Shown here piece after piece: positions 45,207 through 54,599 of a stretch of DNA of 64,000 nucleotides. Source of the stretch: Microscilla marina ATCC 23134. GTDB taxonomy: Bacteria > Bacteroidota > Bacteroidia > Cytophagales > Microscillaceae. The stretch spans positions 186,001-250,000 of the forward strand of contig NZ_AAWS01000001.1 of NCBI RefSeq assembly GCF_000169175.1, in the 5' to 3' direction. The translations under genes and the position numbers were made by a program. Position 1 is the first letter of the stretch; every line of letters starts with the position of its first letter. The notes below the pieces were generated by a model that was not told the DNA's origin, did not search any database, and saw nothing but the letters and a program-made list of their open reading frames with translations.

Positions 45207-46072
45207 ACAAATCAAAGTTGGCTCTGGGTACAGTACAGTTTGGACTGGATTATGGCATTAACAATCCCAAAGGGCAAGTAAGCTATGAGCACATCAAAGC
45301 CATTCTTATGGAGGCTCACCAAAATGGTATCAACCTATTAGACACCGCCGCAATGTATGGCAACAGTGAAGCAATGCTAGGCAATGCTTTGCAAGAACTG
45401 CAGTTGTCTTTTAAAATAGTATCGAAATTACCTGCTGAGGTAACCACAGGTGGGGTATTGCCCGAAGTAAGGCAGTCGCTGGAAAAACTACAGGTAGCCG
45501 TTTTGTATGGTTATCTTTTCCATGACTTTGATACTTTTAAACAAAACTCTGCTTTGTTAGAGGAGTTGGTACAGGCAAAAAAACAGGGGATGGTTAATAA
45601 AATTGGATTTTCGGTATATTACCCTCACCAGGTTGAGTACTTATTTGACCATCATATTTCTTTTGATTTAGTACAACTTCCCTATAATTTGTTGGATCAA
45701 CGTTTTGAATACCTGTTCCCTGTTTTGAAAAAACAAAGAATAGAGGTTCACAATCGTTCTGCGTTTTTGCAAGGCTTGTTTTTCAAAGATAGTCAGTCAT
45801 TGCCTGTTCATTTTCAAAGCATTGAGTCTAAAATAAATACTTTGCATGAACTCAGTCAACAACACCAAATACCTTTGGCAGCATTGCTATTAAACTTTGT
45901 GCAACTACAGCAAAACATAGATCAAGTAGTGATTGGGGTAGATGCAATTGCCCACCTGAAAGATAACCTAATGAGTGTTGATTTTCTGGAAAAAACTCGC
46001 AATATTTACTCTGACTTGAAACAACTAAAAGAAGACAACGAACAAATTATTTTACCTTTTCACTGGAAGTAA
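45197..46072 (+). CDS. Aldo/keto reductase in the pse operon
   Basis: A 291-residue TIM-barrel oxidoreductase. It has LALGTVQFGLDYGINNPKGQ, the catalytic-Asp/Tyr stretch LLDTAAMYGNSEAMLGNA, GYLFHDFD with a His, and KIGFSVYYP. The start is a TTG inside the end of pseC; no ATG is near. Relatives occur in nonulosonic acid and other surface sugar clusters with unknown substrate. Its translational coupling to pseC and the SDR gene suggests a reduction of a sugar precursor or of the finished acid. Not part of the core pathway. Confidence 0.85.
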   Translation: MSINKSKLALGTVQFGLDYGINNPKGQVSYEHIKAILMEAHQNGINLLDTAAMYGNSEAMLGNALQELQLSFKIVSKLPAEVTTGGVLPEVRQSLEKLQVAVLYGYLFHDFDTFKQNSALLEELVQAKKQGMVNKIGFSVYYPHQVEYLFDHHISFDLVQLPYNLLDQRFEYLFPVLKKQRIEVHNRSAFLQGLFFKDSQSLPVHFQSIESKINTLHELSQQHQIPLAALLLNFVQLQQNIDQVVIGVDAIAHLKDNLMSVDFLEKTRNIYSDLKQLKEDNEQIILPFHWK

Positions 46073-46830
46073 TGGGGCTATTTTCTCTTCAAGATAAAAA
46101 CATATTAATCACAGGTGGTTATGGCTATTTAGGACAAGCCATCTGCCAGGGTTTATTGGTACATGGAGCAAAAGTTTGGGTTTTGGGCAGGTCGGAAGAC
46201 AAGTTTGAAAAAACATTTGAACAAGAAGAAAAAATATTTTTTGAACAAACAGACATTGCTGACACTCAAAGCATTCGTCAAAGCTTTGAAAATATAGCCA
46301 AACAAAACCTAATAGATGTACTCATCAACAATGCTTTTTATAGTCAAGGCCAACACCCTGAAACGATGACCGATGATGACTGGGCTATGGCATGATGTAC
46401 ACTTAATAGTGTTTATCGCTGCATCAGAGAAGTGTCCTTATTTAAGAAACAAGGACAAGGCAAAATCATCAATGTATCTTCAATGTATGGGATGGTAGCC
46501 CCCGATTTTTCAGTATACCAAAACAATGATTTTTTAAACCCACCCCATTATGGGGCAGCCAAAGCTGGGGTATTACAAATTACCCGTTATTTTGCAGCTT
46601 ATTTGGGCAAAGACAACATACTAGTCAATGCGATTACTCCTGGAGCATTTCCTAGTCCTGCTGTACAAGAAAATCAAGAATTTATCAATAGTTTGTCATC
46701 CAAGTCTCCTTTAGGACGCATTGGCAAACCTGAAGAACTCCAGGGTGCATTTGTATTTTTAGCCTCAAACGCTTCAAGCTTTATGACTGGACAAAATATA
46801 GTAGTAGATGGAGGGTGGACCGCATGGTAA
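46072..46830 (+). pseudogene. SDR-family oxidoreductase interrupted by an in-frame TGA
   Basis: The frame is a full-length short-chain dehydrogenase apart from a TGA at 46393-46395. Before it are ILITGGYGYLGQAIC for NAD(P), LGRSEDKFEK and VLINNAFYSQG; after it are IINVSSMYGMVAP, YGAAKAGVLQITRYF with the catalytic Tyr and Lys, and MTGQNIVVDGGWTAW. The stop falls where relatives have an xDGTLNS turn (here MA-stop-CTLNS). It starts in the TAATG overlap with the previous gene and overlaps pseF by seven bases. It is either a fresh point or indel mutation or a sequence error; selenocysteine is unlikely. Confidence 0.85.
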
Positions 46831-47657
46831 AAAATAAAGTAGGAATCATTATTCAGGCGCGTATGGGGTCGAGCCGCTTGCCTGCGAAAATAGCTTTAAA
46901 ACTTCCTTACAGTGGAGAGTTATCTGTGATTGAACACATTATTGCCCGGTCCAAAGCTGTAAACCCTGATTATTTGATCGCAGTTGCTACTTCAGTCAAT
47001 GCAGAAAATGACTTGTTGGCAGCAATGACTTCTCAGCAAGGTGTTGTACTTTTTAGAGGAGACGAAGAAGATGTGTTATCACGTTATGCTGCCATTACCC
47101 AACAATACCAACTTGATACAATTGTACGCCTTACAGGCGACAATCCCTGTATTGATCCAGTGTATATTGAAAAAGCCATCGAAGAACATGCCACTCATAA
47201 GGCAGATTATACTTATACTCAAGGGTTGCCACTTGGCATGAATGTAGAAGTAGTTTCAAATACCGCTTTACAAATAGCCCATGAGCAAGGGATCGATCAA
47301 AATGAAAGGGAACATGTTACTTATTTTGTGCGGCAACGCCCTGATCAATTCGTGCTTCATTATCCGCAGGTATTGTCTGATGAGCAAGATTGTGCCCAGT
47401 ATCGGCTTACCTTAGATACCCCCAGCGATTACGCCCTCATGTGTTTACTTTATCAGCAACTATATTCTCATAATCATTTGTTTGGGTTCAACGAAATTAT
47501 GGAGTTTTTCAAGGAAAATCCTTGGGTAAAAGCGATCAACCAAGATGTCTTTCAAAAAAATGCCTATCAATCATTTGAGGAGGAAAAAGCTGATGCATTA
47601 GAGTTGTTGGCAAAAAACGGTTTTATGTATACTATCAAACATCTGAAAGATGCCTAA
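46824..47657 (+). CDS. pseF: Pseudaminic acid cytidylyltransferase-type protein (PseF/SpsF family)
   Basis: A 277-residue nucleotidyltransferase. It starts with KVGIIIQARMGSSRLPAK for CTP binding, then IAVATSVNAENDLL, FRGDEEDVLSRYAAITQQY and VRLTGDNPCIDPVYI, the SpsF-type order. In pse clusters such proteins couple pseudaminic acid to CMP. The ATG at 46824 lies in the ATGGTAA overlap with the SDR stop; a GTG at 46815 is possible. It overlaps pseG by eight bases. Its place in the operon supports the PseF role. Confidence 0.88.
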   Translation: MVKNKVGIIIQARMGSSRLPAKIALKLPYSGELSVIEHIIARSKAVNPDYLIAVATSVNAENDLLAAMTSQQGVVLFRGDEEDVLSRYAAITQQYQLDTIVRLTGDNPCIDPVYIEKAIEEHATHKADYTYTQGLPLGMNVEVVSNTALQIAHEQGIDQNEREHVTYFVRQRPDQFVLHYPQVLSDEQDCAQYRLTLDTPSDYALMCLLYQQLYSHNHLFGFNEIMEFFKENPWVKAINQDVFQKNAYQSFEEEKADALELLAKNGFMYTIKHLKDA

Positions 47658-49158
47658 ACCAATTATTTATTTTCGCGCAGATGGCAACAGCCAAATAGGC
47701 TTGGGGCATATAGTACGTAGCCTCGCTTTGGCAGACATGCTATGTGATAATTTTGACTGTATATTTTTGGTGCAAACGCCTTCTGAGGCATTACAAAATC
47801 AAATTACCGAAAAGCATCAATTGATTGCCTTTGAAAATACAGACGATTATATAAATGAGGCAAAAAATATTGCTGAAAAACTCCTCCATAATGCCCATAT
47901 AACAGTACTTGATGGGTATAATTTCAAAACTGAGTATCAAAAAATTATACGCTCCAGCGGTTGCAAATTGGTTTGCATTGATGATTTACATGCCTGGCAT
48001 TTTGTGGCTGATGTAGTGATTAATCATGCAGGTGGTATACACCCAAGCAAGTATTCCTGTGAGCCTTATACCAAACTGTGCTTGGGCACTGAATATGCAC
48101 TGCTTCGCCAACCTTTTCTAAAGGCAGCCCAACAATTGCGAAAGAGAGAGGATCTAAGTAAGGTTTTTATTTGCTTTGGAGGGGCAGATACTCATAATCT
48201 CACCGAAAAAACTATAAAAGCTTGTTTAGAGGTTGATCGGCTGACTGAAATTCATGTGGTAACTGGAAGTGCTTACACAGAACAAAAAGCCCTGAAAAAG
48301 ATTGTTTCCACTAACAAAAAGCTATATTTTTATCAAAATCTGTCTGCCAGAGAAATGGCAGCGCTGATGGCACAATGCGATTTGGCAGTTGCTCCAGCAA
48401 GTAGCATATCTTATGAACTTTGTTGTGTAGGCATAGGGCTTGTTCTAGGTACGTATGCTGCCAATCAGCAAGGTATTTTTAATTTCCTGATAGAAAATCA
48501 GTTAGCAATCCCTTTAGGTGGGTTTCTTGAAATTACCCAGGCAGGTTTAACATGTTTGATAGAAAACATGCTTCCCGAAGTAGTCTTAAAACAGATAGCC
48601 GGGCAAAAGCACTATTTTCAAACACCTCGCTTGCCTAAGGTGTTTGAAAAGCTTCTCCTTGCTCAAAATGTTGAAACCGCTAAAGCCAGCATCGATGATA
48701 TGGAATTATATTTTGATTGGGCAAATGATAAAGAAACCAGAAAAAACGCGATCAACTCTGAACCAATTATCTTTGAGCAACATAAACAATGGTTTCAAAC
48801 AAAACTGTCTGATACTAACACTTTTCTTTATAAATTTACATATCAAGATGTTTCTTTGGGGCAAGTACGTTTCGAATTAATTGATAAGCATCTGGAAATA
48901 GGCTATTCTGTTGCTCCTCAGTTCAGGGGCAAAGGTTTTGGAGAAATCATTATGCAAATGGCCCTTAAAGCACTTGTTGGACATTATGATGAAAATATTT
49001 CGAATTTGCCAGACAAAATAATAGCCTTGGTAAAGCCTGATAATCAGGCATCTACAAAAGTGTTTGAGCATTTAAATTTTGAATTTACTGGCATGCAAAC
49101 GATCAAAGGAGTAAATTTGAATCAGTACCAAAAACCTATCTATCGTGTTTATAAATAA
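47650..49158 (+). CDS. pseG: PseG-PseH fusion: UDP-sugar hydrolase plus GNAT acetyltransferase
   Basis: A 502-residue fusion. Residues ~1-335 are PseG: FRADGNSQIGLGHIVRSLALA, TVLDGYNF, CIDDLHAW, NHAGG and the GT28-like FICFGGADTHNLT. This half removes UDP from the 2,4-diacetamido trideoxy-altrose. Residues ~350-502 are a GNAT domain (YFDWANDKETRKNAINSEPI, then IGYSVAPQFRGKGFGE with the acetyl-CoA loop), fitting PseH, which acetylates the 4-amino group before hydrolysis. The two reactions are consecutive, and no separate pseH is present. The gene overlaps pseF by 8 and pseI by 14 bases. Confidence 0.93.
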   Translation: MPKPIIYFRADGNSQIGLGHIVRSLALADMLCDNFDCIFLVQTPSEALQNQITEKHQLIAFENTDDYINEAKNIAEKLLHNAHITVLDGYNFKTEYQKIIRSSGCKLVCIDDLHAWHFVADVVINHAGGIHPSKYSCEPYTKLCLGTEYALLRQPFLKAAQQLRKREDLSKVFICFGGADTHNLTEKTIKACLEVDRLTEIHVVTGSAYTEQKALKKIVSTNKKLYFYQNLSAREMAALMAQCDLAVAPASSISYELCCVGIGLVLGTYAANQQGIFNFLIENQLAIPLGGFLEITQAGLTCLIENMLPEVVLKQIAGQKHYFQTPRLPKVFEKLLLAQNVETAKASIDDMELYFDWANDKETRKNAINSEPIIFEQHKQWFQTKLSDTNTFLYKFTYQDVSLGQVRFELIDKHLEIGYSVAPQFRGKGFGEIIMQMALKALVGHYDENISNLPDKIIALVKPDNQASTKVFEHLNFEFTGMQTIKGVNLNQYQKPIYRVYK

Positions 49159-50179
49159 TTTTCCTATAGGCAATAACCATAAACCCTTTATCATTGCCGA
49201 AATGTCGGGCAATCACAATCAATCGCTCGAAAGAGCTCTTGAAATTGTAGATGCTGCTGCTGAAGCAGGTGCCCATGCTCTGAAACTTCAGACGTATACT
49301 GCTGATACAATGACTATCAGAGGGGCTCTTACTATTGAAGATAAAGAGTCCTTATGGCACGGTGAAGAGCTTCATACTTTGTATCAAAAAGCTTATACTC
49401 CCTGGGAATGGCATCGTCCAATTTTTGAAAGGGCTACAGAAAAAGGTTTGATTGCCTTTAGTACGCCTTTTGATGCATCTGCTGTTGATTTTCTGGAAGA
49501 GCTAAACGTGCTTGCCTACAAAATTGCTTCTTTTGAAAACAATGACCTTCCATTGTTAAAAAAGGTGGCAGCCACAGGAAAGCCTGTCATTATGTCGACT
49601 GGGGTGGCCACTTTAGGAATGATTGAAGAGGCAGTGAACACATTAAGAACACATGGGTGCAAAGACTTGGTTTTGTTAAAATGTACTAGCACTTATCCTG
49701 CAACTCCCGAAAGTACTAATCTGATAACTATACCCCATCTTGCCAAAATGTTCAACTGCACAGTTGGACTCTCTGACCATACCATGGGCATAGGGGCGGC
49801 TATTGCCTCGGTTGCTTTAGGAGCAAGAGTAGTAGAAAAACATTTTACTTTACGACGGGCTGATGGAGGGGTTGATTCAACATTTTCTATTGAACCTGAA
49901 GAACTAAAGGCGTTGGTAATAGAGAGTGAAAGGGCTTTTCTGGCTTTAGGAAAAGTTCAGTATGGAGTGCAAAATGCTGAGAAAAACAGTCTAAAATACA
50001 AACGTTCTGTATATGCAGTAAAAGACATAATTGTTGGCGATATCTTTACTTATGAGAATATCAGGGTGATTCGTCCTGGTGATGGTTTACCTCCTAAATA
50101 TTATGAGATTCTATTGGGCAAAGCAAGTCATAAATTAATAAAAGCAGGCACACCACTAAGTTTCGATATATTGTTGTAA
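49145..50179 (+). CDS. pseI: Pseudaminic acid synthase, PseI
   Basis: A 344-residue NeuB-family enzyme. The TIM-barrel half has FIIAEMSGNHNQSLERAL, HALKLQTYTADTMT, FSTPFDASAVDFLE, MSTGVATLGMIEEA and LSDHTMG; the C-terminal ~60 residues form an antifreeze-like SAF domain (SLKYKRSVYAVKDIIVGDIF, then RPGDGLPPKYYEILLG). It condenses 6-deoxy-AltdiNAc with phosphoenolpyruvate to pseudaminic acid. The GTG start at 49145 lies inside pseG. It ends the intact operon. Confidence 0.95.
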   Translation: MFINNFPIGNNHKPFIIAEMSGNHNQSLERALEIVDAAAEAGAHALKLQTYTADTMTIRGALTIEDKESLWHGEELHTLYQKAYTPWEWHRPIFERATEKGLIAFSTPFDASAVDFLEELNVLAYKIASFENNDLPLLKKVAATGKPVIMSTGVATLGMIEEAVNTLRTHGCKDLVLLKCTSTYPATPESTNLITIPHLAKMFNCTVGLSDHTMGIGAAIASVALGARVVEKHFTLRRADGGVDSTFSIEPEELKALVIESERAFLALGKVQYGVQNAEKNSLKYKRSVYAVKDIIVGDIFTYENIRVIRPGDGLPPKYYEILLGKASHKLIKAGTPLSFDILL

Positions 50180-50214
50180 CTTCTAGTTTTGCTATTATAC
50201 CCACTGATAGAATT

Positions 50215-50895
50215 ATGAATAATTACATTATTGTTTCAGAAAAGCGTTGGAATAGTAACTTGTCCAACACCCTCTATGAATACTTTGGGCAATTGCTTCT
50301 TAATCAGCCAAAAACAAGAGTTTAATTTAGTAACACTAGAGGAAATCAGACCACAAAAGATTTTTATGCTACATTGGTCTTATATTATCCCATCTGAAAT
50401 ATGTGAAAATTACGAATGTGTGGTTTTCCAATATGACTGATTTGCCTTATGAAAGAGGAGAAAGCCTGTTGTAAAATTTGATTATAAGAGGAGAACCAAT
50501 ACACGAAAATTTCGGTACTGAGGGTCATAAAAGAGTTAGATGTTGGTGATATTTACCTGAAAAAAGAACTGAGTTTGCTGGGAACAGCAGAAGAAGTTTT
50601 TATAAGAGTATCGGGAATTATAGAAAAAATTATTATGAAAATTGCAGAAAAAAATACTACGCCTGTTCCCCAAAAAGGTGCTCCTAATCTATTTAAACGA
50701 TGCACACCAGCCAATAGTAATATTGCTACATTGGCACAAATAGAACAAATATATGACTATATAAGAATGCTGGATGCTGAAGGATGCCCCAAAGCCTTTA
50801 TGAAAAAAGAGCACTTTCGATTTGAGTTTAACAGAGCATCTTTTAAAGCCAATGGTAGTATAATATCTGATGTTAGAATTATCCAAAAGAAATAG
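50215..50895 (+). pseudogene. Broken formyltransferase-family gene after pseI
   Basis: A formyl_transferase-type gene in at least three frames. It starts at 50215 with NNYIIVSEKRWNSNLSNTLY, shifts to FLISQKQEFNLVTLEEIRPQ, then IFMLHWSYIIPSEI, then to MTDLPYERGESLL, and finally to IKELDVGDIYLKKELSLLGT, then AEEVFIRVSGIIEK and SNIATLAQIEQIYDYIRMLD. These are the expected pieces of a ~230-residue sugar formyltransferase of the type found beside nonulosonic acid genes. Several frameshifts and stops show true decay. The 3' end is intact in one frame (50575-50895). Confidence 0.8.
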
Positions 50896-51783
50896 ATGAA
50901 AGACAAACAACTAGCATTTATAAAGTCTTTGTACAACAAAGGAGAAAATATTATGTCTTTTTTGCGAGGGCAAAACAATAAAAACAGTACCGAAGCTATA
51001 TTGATAAGCTATGATTTTCAAGCAGGTACTTACATACAATACACAAATAATCACCCAGATTTTAACAGTAATTATACCAAACATATTGCTCAAACTCTTG
51101 CCGATTTTGCTCCCTCTTCTATACTTGAGGTAGGTGTAGGCGAAGCTACCACACTTGCTAATGTACTTGCTAAAATGGAAGATTCACATATTAAATCATA
51201 CGGTTTTGACCTCTCCTGGTCACGTATAAAATATGCTTACCAGTATGTAAATACAAAAGAACTAAAGCAATCTGTATTTTTATCTACTGGCGATTTATTT
51301 CAAATGCCATACCTCGATAATTCTATTGATATTGTATACACCTCTCACTCTATAGAACCCAATGGAGGCAGAGAAAAAGAGGCGCTGGAAGAGCTCTACA
51401 GGGTGGCAAAAAAATATGTCATATTATTAGAGCCTGCTTATGAGTTGGCAAATAAAGAAGCCCGTCAAAGGATGAAAAACAACGGTTATGTAACTAGTTT
51501 GCATTCAACAGCCCTATCATTAGGCTATAAAGTGCTGGAGTATAGACTATTTGACTATTGCGCGAACCCTTTAAACCCTACTGGATTGATGATTATCGAA
51601 AAATCAACAGAAAAAAACGCAATAACTCATCCATTGGCATGTCCTGTTACACGAACAAGCTTGTCGTTCGATGAAAATGCCTATTTTTCCAAATCTAGCT
51701 TGTTGGCATACCCTATTCTCCATGGTGTGCCTTGCCTCACTCCTGATGATGCAATTGTAGCTACTAAATTTTTAAATTTCTAA
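50896..51783 (+). CDS. SAM-dependent methyltransferase with Trm112-like tail
   Basis: A 295-residue protein. The middle is a class I methyltransferase: SILEVGVGEATTLANVLAKM (motif I), YGFDLSWSRIKYA and VYTSHSIEPNGGREKEALEE, with a following YVILLEP strand. The last ~50 residues have ACPVTRTSL and AYPILHGVPCL, matching the Trm112/YcaR short zinc-less domain that can activate methyltransferases. The two parts on one chain are uncommon. The target may be a sugar of the glycan. It starts two bases after the stop of the broken formyltransferase and ends one base before the PIG-L remnant. Confidence 0.85.
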   Translation: MKDKQLAFIKSLYNKGENIMSFLRGQNNKNSTEAILISYDFQAGTYIQYTNNHPDFNSNYTKHIAQTLADFAPSSILEVGVGEATTLANVLAKMEDSHIKSYGFDLSWSRIKYAYQYVNTKELKQSVFLSTGDLFQMPYLDNSIDIVYTSHSIEPNGGREKEALEELYRVAKKYVILLEPAYELANKEARQRMKNNGYVTSLHSTALSLGYKVLEYRLFDYCANPLNPTGLMIIEKSTEKNAITHPLACPVTRTSLSFDENAYFSKSSLLAYPILHGVPCLTPDDAIVATKFLNF

Positions 51784-51784
51784 C

Positions 51785-52308
51785 ATGTTTGATTTTAAAA
51801 ATAAACGTTTGTTAATAGTAGTAGCCCCCCCCAACGATGAACCCTTGAGGGGGAGGGCTACTATGCATCGTTTGATAAGTGAGCAAAACTGCATAGCAAG
51901 AGCGGTTATTTTGGGTAAAGGTATTACCTCACGGGTTAATGAACGGGATATATCAAAATGGGAAAAAGAATTGAAAACACACCGTCAGGATATCCACAAT
52001 GCCCAAAAATGTATTGGCTATGAGTTTGTGGGTATTTATGCTTTTCCTGACAACTGTTGCGACTCAGTAGCTTTGCTTGACCTCATACTGGGTGGCAAGC
52101 CTTTAACCACCCTATTCAGTTTTCACCCAATATTTTTGTAAAAGTATCTGAACAAAATCTTCAGGCTAAAATAGCTGGAATGGAATCTTATGTGTTTGAA
52201 AAACGAGCTTACCCGCATCCCCGTTTCCCTGAATCGCTTACTTATAGGGCAAAATACTGGGGCAATGATATGGCAGAGGCATTTATGGTGGTTAGAACTG
52301 TTCTATGA
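51785..52308 (+). pseudogene. Decayed PIG-L (LmbE-like) deacetylase
   Basis: The first frame reads KNKRLLIVVAPPNDEPLRGR where relatives have VVAHPDDExLG; the metal ligands His and Asp have become Pro and Asn. It continues with RAVILGKGITSRVNERDISK, then YEFVGIYAFPDN, then shifts, loses the centre and ends in another frame with MESYVFEKRAYPHPRFPESL, the family C-terminus (FEKRPFPHPRSPE). PIG-L enzymes remove acetyl groups from amino sugars with zinc. It is inactive by sequence. Confidence 0.82.
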
Positions 52309-52347
52309 AGGTATTCAAAATTTTTTAATTTTTTTGGAAAAACGAAA

Positions 52348-53310
52348 ATGCTCAACACCCCTGTTCTACTTATTATATTTAAACGGTTAGATACTACCCG
52401 TCAAGTACTGGAAAAAATTAGAGAAGTTAAACCCAAGCAATTGTTTATAGCTGCTGACGGTGCTCGTCCAAATGTAGATGCTGAAGCAAGAAAATGTGAA
52501 GAAACCCGAAATATTATCAATGAAATAGATTGGGAATGCGATGTGCAAACTTTATTTCAGGATAAAAACTTAGGTTGTGGTTTAGGACCAGTTACCGCTA
52601 TTACATGGTTTTTTGAGCATGTAGAGCAAGGTATTATTCTGGAAGATGATTGTTTGCCAGATGCTTCTTTTTTTCATTTTTGCGAAGAATTGCTTAACAG
52701 GTATAAACATGATACTCGTATGATGCACATTGCTGGTACCAATCACCACATGGGGAAAAAATTTGGCGATGCATCTTATTATTTTTCTCGAATAAATCCT
52801 TGCTGGGGCTGGGCAACCTGGCGGCGTGCTTGGAAGCATTTCGACTATGAAATGAAGCTATTCCCTAAATTTAGAGATGAAAATAAGATGTATGATGTAT
52901 TTCATACTCCCGAGGTCGCAGAGTTTAAAATCAAAAAATTTGAAACAGGTTATCAAAACATAGTCAAGGGGGTTTGGGATTATCAATGGCAGTTTGCCTT
53001 TCTTACCCAGTCTGGAATGGCTATCATGCCTAATAAAAACATGGTCAAAAATATTGGATTCGACCAAGATGCTACGCATACTTTCGAAGTGAACTCAAAA
53101 TACCAAGAAAATATACATCTTGAACAATTAGATTTTCCTCTTACCCATCCAGAATTTACTATTATAGATCACAGGGCTGACGACAACCTCTATTTTGAAT
53201 GGTATAAAGCTCCTCCTTCTTCAAAAATGGAAAGGTTAAAGGCAAAAATACCTGCACCTTTAAAAAAAATAATGAAAACATTGTTGCTCAAAAACAAGCA
53301 TTCTAATTAA
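52348..53310 (+). CDS. GT-A glycosyltransferase-like protein
   Basis: A 320-residue protein. It starts PVLLIIFKRLDTTRQVLEKI, has AADGARP, the metal motif IILEDDCLPD, and CWGWATWRRAWKHFDYEM, a signature of a GnT-I-like GT-A family. Later parts include YQWQFAFL and MPNKNMVKNIGFDQDATHT. The gene at 57072 has the same architecture (APIILFVYKRP, VLEDDIVT, CWGWGTWAHAW, RNIGFDGSGEH), so the two are paralogues. It starts 39 bases after the PIG-L remnant. The donor sugar is unknown. Confidence 0.85.
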   Translation: MLNTPVLLIIFKRLDTTRQVLEKIREVKPKQLFIAADGARPNVDAEARKCEETRNIINEIDWECDVQTLFQDKNLGCGLGPVTAITWFFEHVEQGIILEDDCLPDASFFHFCEELLNRYKHDTRMMHIAGTNHHMGKKFGDASYYFSRINPCWGWATWRRAWKHFDYEMKLFPKFRDENKMYDVFHTPEVAEFKIKKFETGYQNIVKGVWDYQWQFAFLTQSGMAIMPNKNMVKNIGFDQDATHTFEVNSKYQENIHLEQLDFPLTHPEFTIIDHRADDNLYFEWYKAPPSSKMERLKAKIPAPLKKIMKTLLLKNKHSN

Positions 53311-53369
53311 ACCATGTGTATAAATGTGCCTCAATTTGCCGCATACACTTTTAATACTTTAGTTTTCTT

Positions 53370-54488
53370 ATGAAAATATTAAAATACTTATATTTTTTGC
53401 TTTATCTGGGAAAGTCAGCCCTTCAGTATATCAAAGACACTTATCTGCAATATAGTATTAGGCAAAAATTACTATTCAAAGGGGATTTTCAGATAGGTAA
53501 AAATGTTGTGATCAATAACTACGAAAATTTTACTCCTCCTGTTGGGGGTAAAATAGGTGATTATAGTCGTATTCTGCAGGTCGGGTTCACAGGAAATATT
53601 CACAGAGATCAGAGCATTACACTAGGTAAAGGAGTCATTATTAGTCGTCATGTAGAGCTCACAATATGGGAGCATAACCACTTAATAATCAAGGATCATA
53701 CTTCACTTCAAGATAATTGTAAATTATTGGGAGGTGTGACCATAGAACGTAATTGTTTGCTTGCTCCCAACGTTTTTATGTCTTCTGGCAATCACTATTT
53801 CTCCAAAAACCCTTTTGATTTGATCAAAAACCAAGACAAGGAGGTATTGAGCACAGAGGAAGGTACTTTAGCCCATGTAAAGCCTATACACGTAGAAGAG
53901 GATTGCTGGATTGGGTTAGGCTCATATGTAAAGAGAGGAGTCTACATAGGTAGAGGCGCTGTTGTAGGAGCTTATACATTGGTTACCAGAAATATACCTC
54001 CTTATTCTATACAGTCTGGAAGCCCGAACACAGAGCTTAAAAAACGAATTAATTTTAACCCACCTACGGCCATTTATGCCATCAATGAGTTGCATTGGCC
54101 GTATTTTTATCGAGGCTTTGCTCAACAAAAAACTGACCGAAAAGAATCGCTCAAACAAAATGGTTTATTTGCTTTCGAAAAAGCCCTTATTACCCTCAAA
54201 AAACAAGTGTTTTCTGAATTAAAACTCAATATGTTTTTTTCTGAGAATTTTCAACCACAACTGCTTGCTGTTAAATTAAATGATGTCCTGTTAATTCAAC
54301 TCCATATTACTTCTGATAAAACTGAATACATTATTCCAGTGCCAACAGAAGTTTATGAAAAATCCATTCAAAACCTCTCAAAATTTCCAGATGTTCTTCA
54401 AAAATATCATTTATTTACATTTGAGTTAATGCCAAAGGTCAACAGTTCAGTATCGAAGTATGGGGTTGTAAGTTGTGAAATATACTAA
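53370..54488 (+). CDS. Hexapeptide acyltransferase
   Basis: A 372-residue protein. Residues ~1-25 are hydrophobic (ILKYLYFLLYLGKSALQYI), perhaps a membrane anchor. Residues ~45-220 are a left-handed beta-helix with hexapeptide turns: IGKNVVINNYE, KGVIISRHVELT, IERNCLLAPNVFMSSGNHY and VGAYTLVTRNIPPYSIQSGS, as in maltose or NodL-like acetyltransferases. A ~150-residue C-terminal part has no family I know. Relatives O-acetylate sugars of surface glycans. Its place supports modification of the polymer. It is 60 bases after the glycosyltransferase. Confidence 0.83.
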   Translation: MKILKYLYFLLYLGKSALQYIKDTYLQYSIRQKLLFKGDFQIGKNVVINNYENFTPPVGGKIGDYSRILQVGFTGNIHRDQSITLGKGVIISRHVELTIWEHNHLIIKDHTSLQDNCKLLGGVTIERNCLLAPNVFMSSGNHYFSKNPFDLIKNQDKEVLSTEEGTLAHVKPIHVEEDCWIGLGSYVKRGVYIGRGAVVGAYTLVTRNIPPYSIQSGSPNTELKKRINFNPPTAIYAINELHWPYFYRGFAQQKTDRKESLKQNGLFAFEKALITLKKQVFSELKLNMFFSENFQPQLLAVKLNDVLLIQLHITSDKTEYIIPVPTEVYEKSIQNLSKFPDVLQKYHLFTFELMPKVNSSVSKYGVVSCEIY

Positions 54489-54599
54489 ACCATTAGTAAA
54501 TTGATCTTTTAAAGCACGTATCTAAACCAGTTTTAAACCTTAATAACCCTAGTAGAATAAAGGCGTTAACTTTTATTGAGAATTTAATTTTGTTATAAT

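Noticed and set aside
46393-46395. Selenocysteine codon in the SDR
   Set aside because: SDRs of this type are not selenoproteins and the position is a turn, not a redox site; no hairpin typical of a SECIS element was seen.
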